Source: Candidatus Epulonipiscium sp.
Lineage (GTDB): Bacteria > Bacillota > Clostridia > Lachnospirales > Cellulosilyticaceae
Reading direction: 5' to 3'
DNA: 44,507 nt
Assembly (NCBI GenBank): GCA_012518255.1
Contig: JAAYSX010000101.1
Span: 1 to 44,507, forward strand
The position numbers and the translations under genes were made by a program. The notes under the pieces are model-generated. The model was not told where the DNA came from, did not search any database, and saw nothing but the letters and a program-made list of their open reading frames with translations. Below are positions 25,069 to 34,792 of this stretch, in pieces (position 1 is the first letter of the stretch; each line of letters opens with the position of its first letter).

Positions 25069-26520
25069 ATGAAATTAAAGGAGATTTTAAACAACATTTC
25101 CTATGAATGTGTTCAGGGGAGCCTTGACTTACAAATAGAGGCAATTACTTATGATTCAAGGGTTAAGACAAAGGATGGACTTTTTATTTGTATAGAAGGT
25201 TACACTGTAGATGGCCATAATTATATAAAACCAGCTATAGAAAATGGGGCCAGGGCCATTATTATTCAAAAGGATATTAATATAGATATAGCGGAAGATA
25301 TAACTATTATAAAGGTTGAAGATACTAGGTCTAGCATGGCAACCATAAGCAGTAATTATTATAAGCACCCATCCAAGGATCTAAAGTTAGTAGGTATAAC
25401 TGGTACAAATGGTAAGACAACAACGGCCCACCTTATTGCATGGATACTTGAATCTGTTTCCAATAAGATTGGAATTATAGGAACAATAGAAAACAGGATT
25501 GGTAGCCAGGTTATTAAGGCTGAGCATACAACACCAGAGTCCTTAGACTTACAACGCATACTTAGCATGATGAAAGCAGAAGATGTATCACATGCAGTAA
25601 TGGAGGTATCGTCTCATGCATTAGAGTTAGATAGGGTTAAGGGTACTGAGTATAAAGTTGGGGTTTTTACAAATTTAAGCCAAGATCATTTAGACTTTCA
25701 CAAAACCTTGGATAATTACTTAGATGCTAAGACTAAACTTTTTACTATGTGTGAAAAAGGCGTAATTAATATTGATGATCCGTCTTCTGCTAAGATTTTG
25801 GATATGGAAGGCTTTGAATCCTATACATTTGGAATAGATAAAGATGCTGATTTTAAAGGAGAAAACATAGAAATAACAGATAAGGGTGTTAACTTTGATC
25901 TTATTATGGGGACCAGTAAATACCCAGTTTTTATGCCTATACCAGGAAAGTTTTCAGTATACAATGCATTAGCAGCTATAGCAAGCACTTATTTAATGGG
26001 TATAAGGCTAGAAGATGCCATATCAACCTTATCTAATGTTCCAGGAGTTCCAGGAAGAGTGCAAAGAATTTCTTCACATAAGGGCTTTAGTGTAATTGTA
26101 GACTATGCTCATACACCAGATGGTTTAGAAAATGTACTTAAGACAGTTAATGAGTTTACCAAATCCAAGGTAATAACAGTTTTCGGCTGCGGTGGGGATA
26201 GGGATAAGAGCAAAAGACCAATTATGGGTCAAGTAGCAGGTAAATATTCGGATTATACAATAATTACATCGGATAATCCAAGAAGCGAAGATCCTGAGTC
26301 CATACTAAAGGATATTGAAGAAGGTATCAAGGAGTCTGACTGGGAATATGAAAAAATTATAGACAGGGAAATGGCGATTAAAGCTGCTATAAAAATGGCC
26401 CAGAAAGGTGATGTAATAGTTATTGCAGGTAAGGGACATGAAGACTATCAAATACTTAAAGATAGGATTATACATTTTGATGATGTAGAGATAGTAAATA
26501 AGTATCTGCAGGAGGTATAA
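25069..26520 (+). CDS. murE: UDP-N-acetylmuramoyl-tripeptide synthetase MurE (meso-DAP type)
   Basis: Cytoplasmic Mur ligase of 483 residues that adds the third peptide residue to UDP-MurNAc-L-Ala-D-Glu. The ATP-binding loop GITGTNGKTTTAHL is near residue 110. The central domain has HTTPESLDLQ and MEVSSHALELDRV, and the C-terminal domain has VDYAHTPDGLENVL and DNPRSEDP. The DNPR box is the known mark of enzymes using meso-diaminopimelate, so the wall is probably A1-gamma type. The ATG at 25069 follows AGGAGG. An upstream in-frame start at 25009 lies inside the -10 box and is rejected. murF follows after 3 bases. Confidence 0.95.
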   Translation: MKLKEILNNISYECVQGSLDLQIEAITYDSRVKTKDGLFICIEGYTVDGHNYIKPAIENGARAIIIQKDINIDIAEDITIIKVEDTRSSMATISSNYYKHPSKDLKLVGITGTNGKTTTAHLIAWILESVSNKIGIIGTIENRIGSQVIKAEHTTPESLDLQRILSMMKAEDVSHAVMEVSSHALELDRVKGTEYKVGVFTNLSQDHLDFHKTLDNYLDAKTKLFTMCEKGVINIDDPSSAKILDMEGFESYTFGIDKDADFKGENIEITDKGVNFDLIMGTSKYPVFMPIPGKFSVYNALAAIASTYLMGIRLEDAISTLSNVPGVPGRVQRISSHKGFSVIVDYAHTPDGLENVLKTVNEFTKSKVITVFGCGGDRDKSKRPIMGQVAGKYSDYTIITSDNPRSEDPESILKDIEEGIKESDWEYEKIIDREMAIKAAIKMAQKGDVIVIAGKGHEDYQILKDRIIHFDDVEIVNKYLQEV

Positions 26521-26523
26521 TAA

Positions 26524-27921
26524 ATGAAAAGTTTAACATTTGGGCAGATTATATCTGCTGTAGATGGTAGGCCATTAAATAGCCAACTTAATATGGAGGC
26601 AGAAATTTCATCAGTATCTATAGATAGTAGGAGTATAGAAGGGGATTCCCTTTATATTCCAATTATTGGAGATAGATTTGATGGCCACTTATTTATAGAA
26701 GATGCCTTTAGAAAAGGGGCAAAATTAGCACTTACACAGGATGAGAATTTAGATATTACAGATGGAAATTTAATATATGTAAAAGATACTAAGAAGGCTT
26801 TAATGAGCCTAGCAGCATATTATAGGTCCTTATTTAATATACCAGTTGTGGCTGTAACAGGTAGCGTTGGTAAAACTAGCACAAAGGACTTAATATCTGC
26901 AGTTTTAGGAGCTAAATATAAGGTTCATAAAACCCAGGGCAACTTCAATAATGAGATAGGCTTGCCACTTACTATTTTTCAGATCAAGGAGGATCATGAG
27001 GTAGTAGTCCTAGAAATGGGAATGAATCATTTTGGGGAGATTCATAATCTTAGTAATATAGCTAGGCCAGATATTGCTATAATCACTAATATAGGAGACT
27101 CACATATTGAGAATTTAGGAAGTAGGGAAGGCATATTACAGGCAAAAGCTGAAATCCTAGATGGTATGTCAGATGAGGGGTTAATAATTATTAATGGCCA
27201 AGATGACATGTTAAAAAAGCTAAAGGCTAATCAAAGAATAATCACATATGGATATCATGAGGATTGTGACTTTTACTCAGTTAATGCTAAAACAGTTGGG
27301 GTAGAAGGGATAGATGCTACCCTTAATACGCCTAAATCAGCTATAGAGGTTCAAATACTAGCCCTGGGTATGCATATGGTAGGGAACGCCTTAGCAGCCA
27401 CTGCTGTAGCCAAAGAACTAGGTCTTACAGACAATGAGATAAAAGCAGGATTTAAAGCATACAAGCCAACTGAAATGAGAATGGATTTACAAAAAACAGC
27501 TAACAATCTGCATATTATTAATGATGCATATAATGCAAGCCCAGATTCCATGAAGGCAGCTCTTGATGTTTTAACTAGCATAGGTAATGCAAGCAGAAGG
27601 ATTGCTATCTTGGGGGATATGTTTGAACTAGGTGAACACGGAGAATCATTACATAGAAGTGTGGGTTCTTATATAGGTAAGGGGAAGGAAATAGATTTTT
27701 TAATAACAGTAGGACAAATGTCTGAATTTATACAAAAGCAAGCTATTAAGGAAGGTATGGATGTCAAGGATACCATACACTTTAATCACCAGGAAGATCT
27801 TGTAGGCAATCTAGTAGATATAATAAGAAAAGGGGATTTAATACTGGTAAAGGCTTCAAGAGGAATGGAACTAGAAAAAACAGTAGAAGAATTAGGAAAG
27901 GTGAACATAAATGAGTCATGA
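26524..27921 (+). CDS. murF: UDP-N-acetylmuramoyl-tripeptide--D-alanyl-D-alanine ligase
   Basis: Mur ligase of 465 residues that adds D-Ala-D-Ala to finish the UDP-MurNAc-pentapeptide. The N-terminal substrate domain includes VSIDSRSIEGDSLYIPI. The P-loop is VTGSVGKTSTKDL at about residue 115, followed by KTQGNFNNEIGLPLT and EMGMNHFGEI. The C-terminal domain has NDAYNASPDSMKAAL and AILGDMFELG. All are typical of MurF. The ribosome site AGGAGG lies at the very end of murE. The last 11 bases overlap mraY. Confidence 0.96.
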   Translation: MKSLTFGQIISAVDGRPLNSQLNMEAEISSVSIDSRSIEGDSLYIPIIGDRFDGHLFIEDAFRKGAKLALTQDENLDITDGNLIYVKDTKKALMSLAAYYRSLFNIPVVAVTGSVGKTSTKDLISAVLGAKYKVHKTQGNFNNEIGLPLTIFQIKEDHEVVVLEMGMNHFGEIHNLSNIARPDIAIITNIGDSHIENLGSREGILQAKAEILDGMSDEGLIIINGQDDMLKKLKANQRIITYGYHEDCDFYSVNAKTVGVEGIDATLNTPKSAIEVQILALGMHMVGNALAATAVAKELGLTDNEIKAGFKAYKPTEMRMDLQKTANNLHIINDAYNASPDSMKAALDVLTSIGNASRRIAILGDMFELGEHGESLHRSVGSYIGKGKEIDFLITVGQMSEFIQKQAIKEGMDVKDTIHFNHQEDLVGNLVDIIRKGDLILVKASRGMELEKTVEELGKVNINES

Positions 27922-28864
27922 ATCAATATATGCAGTTTTAATTGCATTTTTACTTAATATAGCTATAAGCTCCTTAATGATTCCTTATTTGGAAAAATTA
28001 AACTTAGGGCAGTATGTAAGGGATGATGGGCCAGACACACATCTAAAAAAAGCTGGAACTCCAACTATGGGTGGGATTATTATTTTATTAAGCATATTAA
28101 TTACAAGCCTATTTTTTGCAGTTAATAATAAGGAAATCCATGTTGTTTTATTTACAATATTTGGTTTTGGGCTTATAGGTTTTATGGATGATTATATAAA
28201 AGTTATTAAGAAACGTTCCTTAGGGCTTAAACCTATGCAGAAACTTATTGGGCAATTATTTGTTGCCATTGTATTTGGTTTACTAGTAAAAAATTACCTA
28301 AAGCTGGATACAAATATATTATTACCATTTAGTGGTGGCAAAGAGTTAGATTTAGGAATTTTATATTTTCCATTTCTAATATTTGGTGTATTAGGTACTG
28401 TAAATGCTGTTAACTTAACAGATGGCCTTGATGGTCTTGCAGCAGGTGTTACTGTTATTGTAGCAACCTTTTTTACTGTGGTAAGTTGGGGAGTCCAAAG
28501 CAACCTGTTACCAGTTTCAGCTGCTGCTATGGGAAGTTTGCTAGGATTTTTACTCTTTAATACCTACCCTGCTAAGGTATTTATGGGTGATACAGGTTCA
28601 TTAGCCCTAGGGGGGTTTGTTGTATCAGCAGCATTTATACTTAAAATGCCACTTTTTATATTAATTGTAGGATTTATATATGTTGTGGAAAATATATCAG
28701 TTATAATTCAGGTTGGATACTATAAATTGACAAAGAAGAGAATATTTAAAATGGCTCCTATCCATCATCATTTTGAACTATCTGGTTGGCCAGAAACTAA
28801 GATTGTAACAGTCTTTTGTATAATTACAGCAATGATGTGTTTAATTGGGCTAATAGCAATGTAA
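27911..28864 (+). CDS. mraY: Phospho-N-acetylmuramoyl-pentapeptide-transferase MraY
   Basis: A polytopic membrane enzyme of 317 residues that transfers phospho-MurNAc-pentapeptide to undecaprenyl phosphate, making lipid I. About ten membrane segments are visible. Hallmarks are GPDTHLKKAGTPTMGGI, the Asp pair in GFMDDYIKV, NAVNLTDGLDGLAAG, the Asp-containing VFMGDTGSLALGG, and the HHHFELSGWPE motif near the C-terminus. The start overlaps murF and has GGAAAGGTG upstream. murD follows after 11 bases. Confidence 0.97.
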   Translation: MSHESIYAVLIAFLLNIAISSLMIPYLEKLNLGQYVRDDGPDTHLKKAGTPTMGGIIILLSILITSLFFAVNNKEIHVVLFTIFGFGLIGFMDDYIKVIKKRSLGLKPMQKLIGQLFVAIVFGLLVKNYLKLDTNILLPFSGGKELDLGILYFPFLIFGVLGTVNAVNLTDGLDGLAAGVTVIVATFFTVVSWGVQSNLLPVSAAAMGSLLGFLLFNTYPAKVFMGDTGSLALGGFVVSAAFILKMPLFILIVGFIYVVENISVIIQVGYYKLTKKRIFKMAPIHHHFELSGWPETKIVTVFCIITAMMCLIGLIAM

Positions 28865-28875
28865 TGGAGGCTAAG

Positions 28876-30246
28876 ATGGATATACAAGATGAAAAAGTTA
28901 TAATAATAGGTAGTGGTACTAGTGGAATTTCGGCTGCAAATCTTGCAGTATCTAAGAAGGCGAAAGTAAGTCTCTATGACCAAAAGACTTTAGATCAGCA
29001 CGAAGATAAGGCAAAAGATAACCTGTATAATCTAGAGAAATCAGGTGTAAAACTCTTGTTAGGGGTAGATATTATTAAGCATATTAAGGACTACAAGCTT
29101 ATTATAAAAAGCCCAGGAGTGCCTATGGACCTTGACTTTATTCAATATGCTAAAGAAAAAGGAAGTAGTGTTATAGGTGAATTTGAATTTGCATATAGAT
29201 ATTGTATGGCTGATATTATAGCAATTACAGGAACTAATGGAAAAACCACTACCACATCTATGGTGGCTAGTATTACAAAGGCATATATACCTAATACCTA
29301 TGTAGTGGGTAATATTGGGAGGGCCTTTAGTGAAGATGTAGGGAAGATTACAAGAGATGATAAGGTAGTGGCGGAATTAAGTAGCTATCAATTAGAAAGT
29401 AGTATAGACTTTCATCCTAAAATAAGTAGCGTACTAAATATAGAAGCAGACCACCTTAATAGGCATGGTACAATGGCAAACTACATAGAGGCTAAGGAAA
29501 AGATATTTTCAAATCAAGGAGAAGAAGATTTTCTAGTCCTAAATTTTGATGATCCAAGATGTAGGTTAATGGAGGGAAAATCTAAAGCAAGGGTTATATG
29601 GTTTAGTAATAAGGAAAAAGTTATACCAGGTGTTTATGAGGAAGATGGATATATTGTAGAGCATATTAATGATGATAAAAACAGGATATGCCATATTAGA
29701 GATCTTAAGGTTCTAGGTAGCCATAATATAGAAAATGCCCTAGCTGCAGTAACTATTACAAGTATAATGGGAATACCCAAAGATATAATAGAAAGGGAAA
29801 TAACTTCCTTTAAAGGGGTAGCACATAGAATAGAATATGTGGGAAGCAAGAAAGGTGTAGACTTTTTTAATGATTCTAAAGCTACAAACCCAGAAGCTGC
29901 AATTAAGGGGCTTTTAGCAATGGATAAGAAGGTAAGATTAATTGTAGGGGGCTTGGATGAAGGCAATGATTTAAGCAAGTGGATTAGTTTATTTACTGAT
30001 CTTGTCGAAAAAGCCTATGTTATAGGAGAGACTAAGGATCAGTTTGCAAAAATATTTAAGGCCCAGGATTTTAATAGCTATGAAGAGTTTAATAATTTAG
30101 AAGAAGCTGTACAAGGGGCATATAAAGATGCCTTTGAAGGAGAGTGTATCTTGCTGTCCCCTGGATGCGCTAGCTGGGATATGTTTAAAAGTTTTGAAGA
30201 AAGAGGGGATATATTTAAGAATATCTTCCAAAGTTTAGAGGAGTGA
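28876..30246 (+). CDS. murD: UDP-N-acetylmuramoylalanine--D-glutamate ligase
   Basis: Mur ligase of 456 residues that adds D-Glu to UDP-MurNAc-L-Ala. The N-terminal Rossmann part has VIIIGSGTSGISAANLAV. The P-loop is AITGTNGKTTTTSMV at about 115. AELSSYQLESS, NIEADHLNRHG, NDSKATNPEAAIKGL and LIVGGLDEGNDLS follow in order, and the C-terminus has LLSPGCASWDMF. All are MurD signatures. The ATG at 28876 is preferred, with GGAGG 5 bases upstream. Longer in-frame starts overlap mraY and lack a site. ftsW follows after 4 bases. Confidence 0.96.
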   Translation: MDIQDEKVIIIGSGTSGISAANLAVSKKAKVSLYDQKTLDQHEDKAKDNLYNLEKSGVKLLLGVDIIKHIKDYKLIIKSPGVPMDLDFIQYAKEKGSSVIGEFEFAYRYCMADIIAITGTNGKTTTTSMVASITKAYIPNTYVVGNIGRAFSEDVGKITRDDKVVAELSSYQLESSIDFHPKISSVLNIEADHLNRHGTMANYIEAKEKIFSNQGEEDFLVLNFDDPRCRLMEGKSKARVIWFSNKEKVIPGVYEEDGYIVEHINDDKNRICHIRDLKVLGSHNIENALAAVTITSIMGIPKDIIEREITSFKGVAHRIEYVGSKKGVDFFNDSKATNPEAAIKGLLAMDKKVRLIVGGLDEGNDLSKWISLFTDLVEKAYVIGETKDQFAKIFKAQDFNSYEEFNNLEEAVQGAYKDAFEGECILLSPGCASWDMFKSFEERGDIFKNIFQSLEE

Positions 30247-30250
30247 TAAA

Positions 30251-31471
30251 ATGAGCACAAGACCTAAACAAAGACCTAAAAGCAAGCCCAGACCGAAGGC
30301 TAAAGTTAGGAAGAAGTCACCAGACCTTATTTTTCTATCTACCTTACTTTTAATCCTCTTATTTGGGATTATTATGGTATTTAGTGCAAGTTACTATTTT
30401 GCAATGACAAAGATTGGTAATCAGTACCATTTTGTTAAGAGGCAGGCAGCACTAGGGCTTGCTGGCCTTATAATAATGTTTATAATTATATTTTTTATGG
30501 ATTATAGGTGGCTTAGAAATAGATTAATAGTCTTATTAGGATATTTTGGATCACTATCCTTAGTTCTTTTTGTAATAATTGCCGGTGTAGAAAAAAAGGG
30601 TGCCCAAAGATGGATTGAAATAGGAGGGATAACCTTCCAACCTTCGGAGATTGTTAAAGTTACAGTTATTATAGCCCTATCGGCATTTATAGTTAGAAAC
30701 CAAGATAAGATGCATAGGTGGTCATACATAATAGTATCCTGGCTAATTGTTTTAGTGCCAGCTGTAGTTATTGCAACTGAAAACTTAAGTTCAGCCATTG
30801 TTGTTTTATTTGTTGGGGCAGTAATAATATTTGTTTCTAGTAAAAGGGTAGGTTATTTTTTAATATTAGGAGGACTAGGCTTGGGCGGATCAATCTATGC
30901 ATATAATTTAGCTATGACATCGGATCCCACTCAGGAATTTCCGGGGATTAAGGGGAAGATTTTAAAGCAATATAGATTAAACCGTTTAAGAGTATGGAAG
31001 AATCCGTGGCTTGACCCTCAAGTAGGAGGCTATCAGGCTATACAATCTTTGTATGCAGTTGGATCTGGTGGCCTATTTGGGTTAGGCCTTGGAAAGGGAG
31101 AACAAAAGCTAGGCTTTATACCAGAGCCACATAATGATATTATCTTTGCTGTTATAGCTGAGGAACTTGGTTTAGTAGGGGCAGCAGGATTAATTATAGC
31201 TTTTACAATACTGGTGATAAGGGGATTAATTATAGCAGCCCAGGCTCAGGATCTATTTGGGATGTTGTTAGCTACAGGATTATCATCTATGATAGGTATT
31301 CAGGTACTTATTAATGTGGCTGTTAATACCAATACCATACCTACAACAGGTATGCAGTTGCCTTTTATAAGTTATGGGGGGACTGCCCTAGTTGTTGCAC
31401 TTGCAAGTATGGGGATTATACTTAATATATCTAGATTTGCTAAGGTTCGCAAGACGGACGGATTAAAGTAA
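30251..31471 (+). CDS. ftsW: SEDS peptidoglycan polymerase FtsW/SpoVE
   Basis: A SEDS-family glycosyltransferase of 406 residues that polymerises lipid II at the septum with a partner class B PBP. A basic, Pro-rich cytoplasmic tail (1-25, many Lys/Arg) leads into ten membrane segments. Conserved parts are IEIGGITFQPSEIVKV, the extracellular loop with GYQAIQSLYAVGSGG and GLGLGKGEQKLGFIPEPHND (catalytic Asp region), and TGMQLPFISYGGT. In Bacillus both FtsW (elsewhere) and SpoVE (this position) exist. As a neighbour of pbpB and spoVD, this protein may serve both division and cortex, and sequence alone does not separate the two. The ribosome site is GAGGAGTG. Confidence 0.93.
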   Translation: MSTRPKQRPKSKPRPKAKVRKKSPDLIFLSTLLLILLFGIIMVFSASYYFAMTKIGNQYHFVKRQAALGLAGLIIMFIIIFFMDYRWLRNRLIVLLGYFGSLSLVLFVIIAGVEKKGAQRWIEIGGITFQPSEIVKVTVIIALSAFIVRNQDKMHRWSYIIVSWLIVLVPAVVIATENLSSAIVVLFVGAVIIFVSSKRVGYFLILGGLGLGGSIYAYNLAMTSDPTQEFPGIKGKILKQYRLNRLRVWKNPWLDPQVGGYQAIQSLYAVGSGGLFGLGLGKGEQKLGFIPEPHNDIIFAVIAEELGLVGAAGLIIAFTILVIRGLIIAAQAQDLFGMLLATGLSSMIGIQVLINVAVNTNTIPTTGMQLPFISYGGTALVVALASMGIILNISRFAKVRKTDGLK

Positions 31472-31536
31472 CAAAATGCCTTCTGGGGAATACAATAAGT
31501 GTATAGAGCTTACCAAACTCAGGAGGTGTGGTGCAC

Positions 31537-32796
31537 ATGACAAGCTATATAATAGAAGGTGGTAAGCGCCTAGAGGGAGAGGTTTGTATTGATGGTGCTA
31601 AAAATGCCGTCCTCCCAATTATTGCAGCAACCATACTAAGTGGAAAAGAAAGTATTATCCATAATTGTCCCAATATCTCTGATTTAGACACCATGATAGA
31701 AATTTTAAGAGAACTTGGGTGCAGAGTAACAAGGAATAATAAAACATTAATTATTGATTCATCTAGTATAGATAGATATGAAGTTCCAGATAGATTAGTT
31801 AGAAAAATGCGCTCATCTATTATTGTTTTAGGTGCTTTACTTGGAAGGTTTAAACAAGGGCAAGTAAGCTATCCAGGAGGGTGCCCTTTGGGGGCGAGAC
31901 CTATTGACTTGCACATAAAAGCATTTAAGGATATGGGAGCATGCATTGTAGAAGATCATGGTTTTATTATTTGCAAGGAAAGACAGCTGCGTGGCGCAAA
32001 AATATATCTAGATTTCCCAAGTGTAGGAGCAACGGAAAATATTATGCTGGCTGGAGTATTGGCCCAAGGAACAACCATCATATATAATGCGGCAAAAGAA
32101 CCAGAGATAAAAGATTTGCAAGATTTTTTAAATGCTATGGGTGCAAAAATTAAGGGTGGGGGCAGTGATACAATTATAATTGAGGGGGTAGAAAGCCTAG
32201 ATAGAGTAGAGTATACAGTTATGCCAGATAGGATAATTGCAGGAACCTATCTTATTGCAGGTGCTATTACAGGTGGAGAAATATCCCTTACCAATGTTAA
32301 TTGTAGTCAAATGAGGGCAATTACTTCAAAATTAAGGGAAGTAGGATGTAATGTATGTGAAGATAAGGATAAAATTCATATTAGGGCCCCTCAAAGTCTG
32401 AAGTCAGTGGATTTAATTAGAACTCAACCTTATCCAGGATTCCCAACGGATATGCAGGCGCAGTTTATGGCCTTACTCAGTTTAGCTGAGGGAACAAGCA
32501 TTATACTTGAAACAGTATTTGAGTCTAGATATAAACATGCAAAAGAATTAATTAGATTAGGAGCAAACATACAGCTAGAAGAGAGAACAGCTATCATAAA
32601 AGGAGTCAATCAACTTCAGGGTGCAACAGTTGAAGCAAGTGACTTAAGGGGTGGGGCAGCCCTGGTTTTAGCAGGCTTGGCGGCTGAAGGAGTAACTACA
32701 GTTACCAATACAGAGCATATTAAAAGAGGATATGGTAGCCTTGTTAGCGATATGAGTTTATTAGGTGCAAATATATATAAAGGAGAAAATATGTAA
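31537..32796 (+). CDS. murA: UDP-N-acetylglucosamine 1-carboxyvinyltransferase
   Basis: Transfers enolpyruvate from PEP to UDP-GlcNAc, the first committed step of peptidoglycan synthesis; 419 residues. The two-fold EPSP-synthase-like fold is evident, with GAKNAVLPIIAATIL near the N-terminus and the active-site Cys in PGGCPLGARPIDLHIKAF at about residue 116, so fosfomycin could bind. DFPSVGATENIMLAG and TDMQAQFMALL are also present. The ATG at 31537 gives the conserved start. GTG codons at 31528 and 31531 crowd the AGGAGG site. It occupies the place where murG and murB usually stand. ftsQ begins directly at the next base after the stop. Confidence 0.94.
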   Translation: MTSYIIEGGKRLEGEVCIDGAKNAVLPIIAATILSGKESIIHNCPNISDLDTMIEILRELGCRVTRNNKTLIIDSSSIDRYEVPDRLVRKMRSSIIVLGALLGRFKQGQVSYPGGCPLGARPIDLHIKAFKDMGACIVEDHGFIICKERQLRGAKIYLDFPSVGATENIMLAGVLAQGTTIIYNAAKEPEIKDLQDFLNAMGAKIKGGGSDTIIIEGVESLDRVEYTVMPDRIIAGTYLIAGAITGGEISLTNVNCSQMRAITSKLREVGCNVCEDKDKIHIRAPQSLKSVDLIRTQPYPGFPTDMQAQFMALLSLAEGTSIILETVFESRYKHAKELIRLGANIQLEERTAIIKGVNQLQGATVEASDLRGGAALVLAGLAAEGVTTVTNTEHIKRGYGSLVSDMSLLGANIYKGENM

Positions 32797-33525
32797 ATGA
32801 ACAAAACAGTCAAAAGAAAAAATAAGATGGGCTTTTTATCTCTATTAATTTCTATCTCCATTATAATTTGTATTATATTATTTGGAACACCTGTATTTCA
32901 TATAAGTAGCATTATTGTCGAAGGAAATGAGTATTATGATGAAGAAGAAATTTTATCCCAGGCAGGCATAAATAAGGGCATGCATATTTTAAAAACAAAT
33001 AAAAAAAATGTATCAGAAAAACTTTTAGAACTGCCATATTTAAAATCAGCCCAGATAGATACAGTTTTTCCCAATGTAATTGAAATTATAGTCACCGAAA
33101 GAAAGCCAATAGGATATGTTCCTTTTTCAGGAACATATCTTGTTATAGACAAGGTAGGCCAGGTTATAGATCAAACCCAATCAAGGGAAGTGCAGAACTT
33201 ACCCATAATAGAAGGGCTTAAATTTGATAAATTTGCTTTAGGTGAGGCTATTGAATTAGAGAATGAAGATGTAATTATAGCGGTTGTAGAGCTAACATCC
33301 TTATTAGAAAAATATAATTTACTAGATAAAGAAATAAGAATTGACATAGATAGTTCGGCTAGAATGCGCTTGTATATTAATTCGTTAGATGTTATAATTG
33401 GGGAAATAAATAACCTTGACAAAAAGATCCAATGGCTATGTGAAATTATAGAGGAATATGATGTAGGTGTGCTGGATTTAAGCAATATTAATGAAGGACA
33501 AGCAGTTATGTCACCTCTTACATAA
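32797..33525 (+). CDS. ftsQ: Cell division protein FtsQ/DivIB
   Basis: A 242-residue bitopic division protein that forms a complex with FtsL and DivIC/FtsB. A short basic cytoplasmic tail (1-11) and one membrane segment (about 12-31) precede a POTRA domain (FHISSIIVEGNEYYDEEEIL, about 32-100) and an FtsQ domain (TERKPIGYVPFSGTYLVIDKVGQVI). It starts at the base after the murA stop, with AAAGGAG inside the murA end. ftsZ follows after a 70-base gap with no ftsA between. Confidence 0.92.
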   Translation: MNKTVKRKNKMGFLSLLISISIIICIILFGTPVFHISSIIVEGNEYYDEEEILSQAGINKGMHILKTNKKNVSEKLLELPYLKSAQIDTVFPNVIEIIVTERKPIGYVPFSGTYLVIDKVGQVIDQTQSREVQNLPIIEGLKFDKFALGEAIELENEDVIIAVVELTSLLEKYNLLDKEIRIDIDSSARMRLYINSLDVIIGEINNLDKKIQWLCEIIEEYDVGVLDLSNINEGQAVMSPLT

Positions 33526-33595
33526 TGAATTATAAAATACAAAATAAAAGTGTAATTTTATAGGACGAAATATCACTTTGGAGGGGGATTTTATA

Positions 33596-34717
33596 GTGCT
33601 AGAATTTGATATGACCAATGATTATGGTGCGCAAATAAAGGTAGTAGGTGTAGGTGGAGGGGGAAATAATGCTGTTGATAGAATGATAGAGCATGGGCTA
33701 TGTGGTGTAGAATTTATTACAGTTAACACAGATCACCAAGCATTAGCCAGGTCAGCAGCATCAATTAAAATTCAAATAGGCGAGAAAATTACTAGGGGAC
33801 TTGGTGCAGGTGCAAACCCAGAAATAGGCAATAGATCTGCCGAAGAAAGTAGAGAAGAGATAGCGCAGGCAATAAAGGGCGCAGACATGATTTTTATTAC
33901 TGCAGGTATGGGTGGGGGTACAGGAACAGGTGCAGCTCCAGTAATTGCAAGCATTGCTAAGGAACTTTCTATACTTACAGTAGGGGTTGTAACAAAACCC
34001 TTTGGATTTGAAGGTAGAAAGCGAATGATGAATGCTGAGAAAGGTATAGAAGAATTAAAGCAGGTAGTGGATACCCTAGTTATAATACCAAACGATAAAT
34101 TATTAGAAATAATAGATAAGAAAACAACTATGCTTGATGCTTTCAAAAAAGCAGATGATGTATTACTGCAAGGGGTTCAAGGTATTTCAGATCTTATTTC
34201 TAATCCAGGGATTATTAACTTAGACTTTGCAGATGTTCGCACAATTATGAAAGATAAGGGAATTGCACATATGGGAATAGGAAGGGCTTCGGGAGAGAAT
34301 AAGACAGAAGAAGCAGCTAAGATGGCTATTAGCAGTCCTTTGTTAGATACTACCATAGATGGGGCAAGAGGGGTGCTTATAAACATTGCAGGTGGACCAA
34401 CACTTGGCCTTCTTGAAGCTAACGAGGCAGCCAGTTTAATAGGAGATTCAGTTGATGTAGAAGCAGAAATAATATTTGGAACATCCATTAATGAAGATTT
34501 AGGCGACGAAGTTATTATAACGGTAATAGCAACAGATTTTGGACATGATTTTAGTGAAGTTAAACCAAGTCCAGTTACTGAAGAAATAAAAACTGAGGAA
34601 AAACCATCTCAGAAGAATGTTATTCCAGATAGCCAAGAAAAAGAAGAGATTCCTGTAGAAGCAAATTTACCAGAATCGCAGATAGATATTCCTGTTTTCT
34701 TAAGGAGAAAGAGATAA
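33596..34717 (+). CDS. ftsZ: Cell division protein FtsZ
   Basis: The tubulin-like GTPase that forms the Z ring; 373 residues. The nucleotide-binding start [16 protein letters not shown], the tubulin signature [13 protein letters not shown] at about residues 105-117, the T7 loop region [10 protein letters not shown], and the C-terminal peptide [13 protein letters not shown] (which binds FtsA, SepF or EzrA-like partners) are all present after an acidic linker at about 318-360. The GTG at 33596 is chosen, 7 bases after GGAGGGGGA. The TTG at 33578 would place the start ahead of that site. A strong terminator ends the dcw cluster just after it. Confidence 0.97.
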   Translation: MLEFDMTNDYGAQIKVVGVGGGGNNAVDRMIEHGLCGVEFITVNTDHQALARSAASIKIQIGEKITRGLGAGANPEIGNRSAEESREEIAQAIKGADMIFITAGMGGGTGTGAAPVIASIAKELSILTVGVVTKPFGFEGRKRMMNAEKGIEELKQVVDTLVIIPNDKLLEIIDKKTTMLDAFKKADDVLLQGVQGISDLISNPGIINLDFADVRTIMKDKGIAHMGIGRASGENKTEEAAKMAISSPLLDTTIDGARGVLINIAGGPTLGLLEANEAASLIGDSVDVEAEIIFGTSINEDLGDEVIITVIATDFGHDFSEVKPSPVTEEIKTEEKPSQKNVIPDSQEKEEIPVEANLPESQIDIPVFLRRKR

Positions 34718-34741
34718 ATAAAATCCATAATAGAATATTTT

Positions 34742-34778
34742 AAAAAAAAGATACGATAACTGTCGTATCTTTTTTTTT
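34742..34778 (+). terminator. Terminator at the end of the dcw cluster
   Basis: GATACGA and TCGTATC pair around a 6-base loop, flanked by A8 on the left and a run of T on the right. The stem including A/T pairs is 15 bp. It separates ftsZ from spoIIGA and could act on both strands. Confidence 0.95.
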
Positions 34779-34792
34779 ATTTACAAGTAGTT

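Noticed and set aside
30002-30012. Perfect 0A-box-like sequence TTGTCGAAAAA within murD
   Set aside because: It lies inside coding sequence far from any promoter. A match of this length is expected by chance in a 44 kb AT-rich window.
33493-33532. Sigma-H-like elements GAAGGACAA and AATGAATTA before ftsZ
   Set aside because: The two parts are 22 bases apart, while sigma-H needs 11-12, so they do not form one promoter.
33542-33577. AAAGTG/CACTTT stem just before the ftsZ ribosome site
   Set aside because: Only 6 bp around a loop of about 20 bases, which is too weak in this base composition to call a regulatory hairpin.
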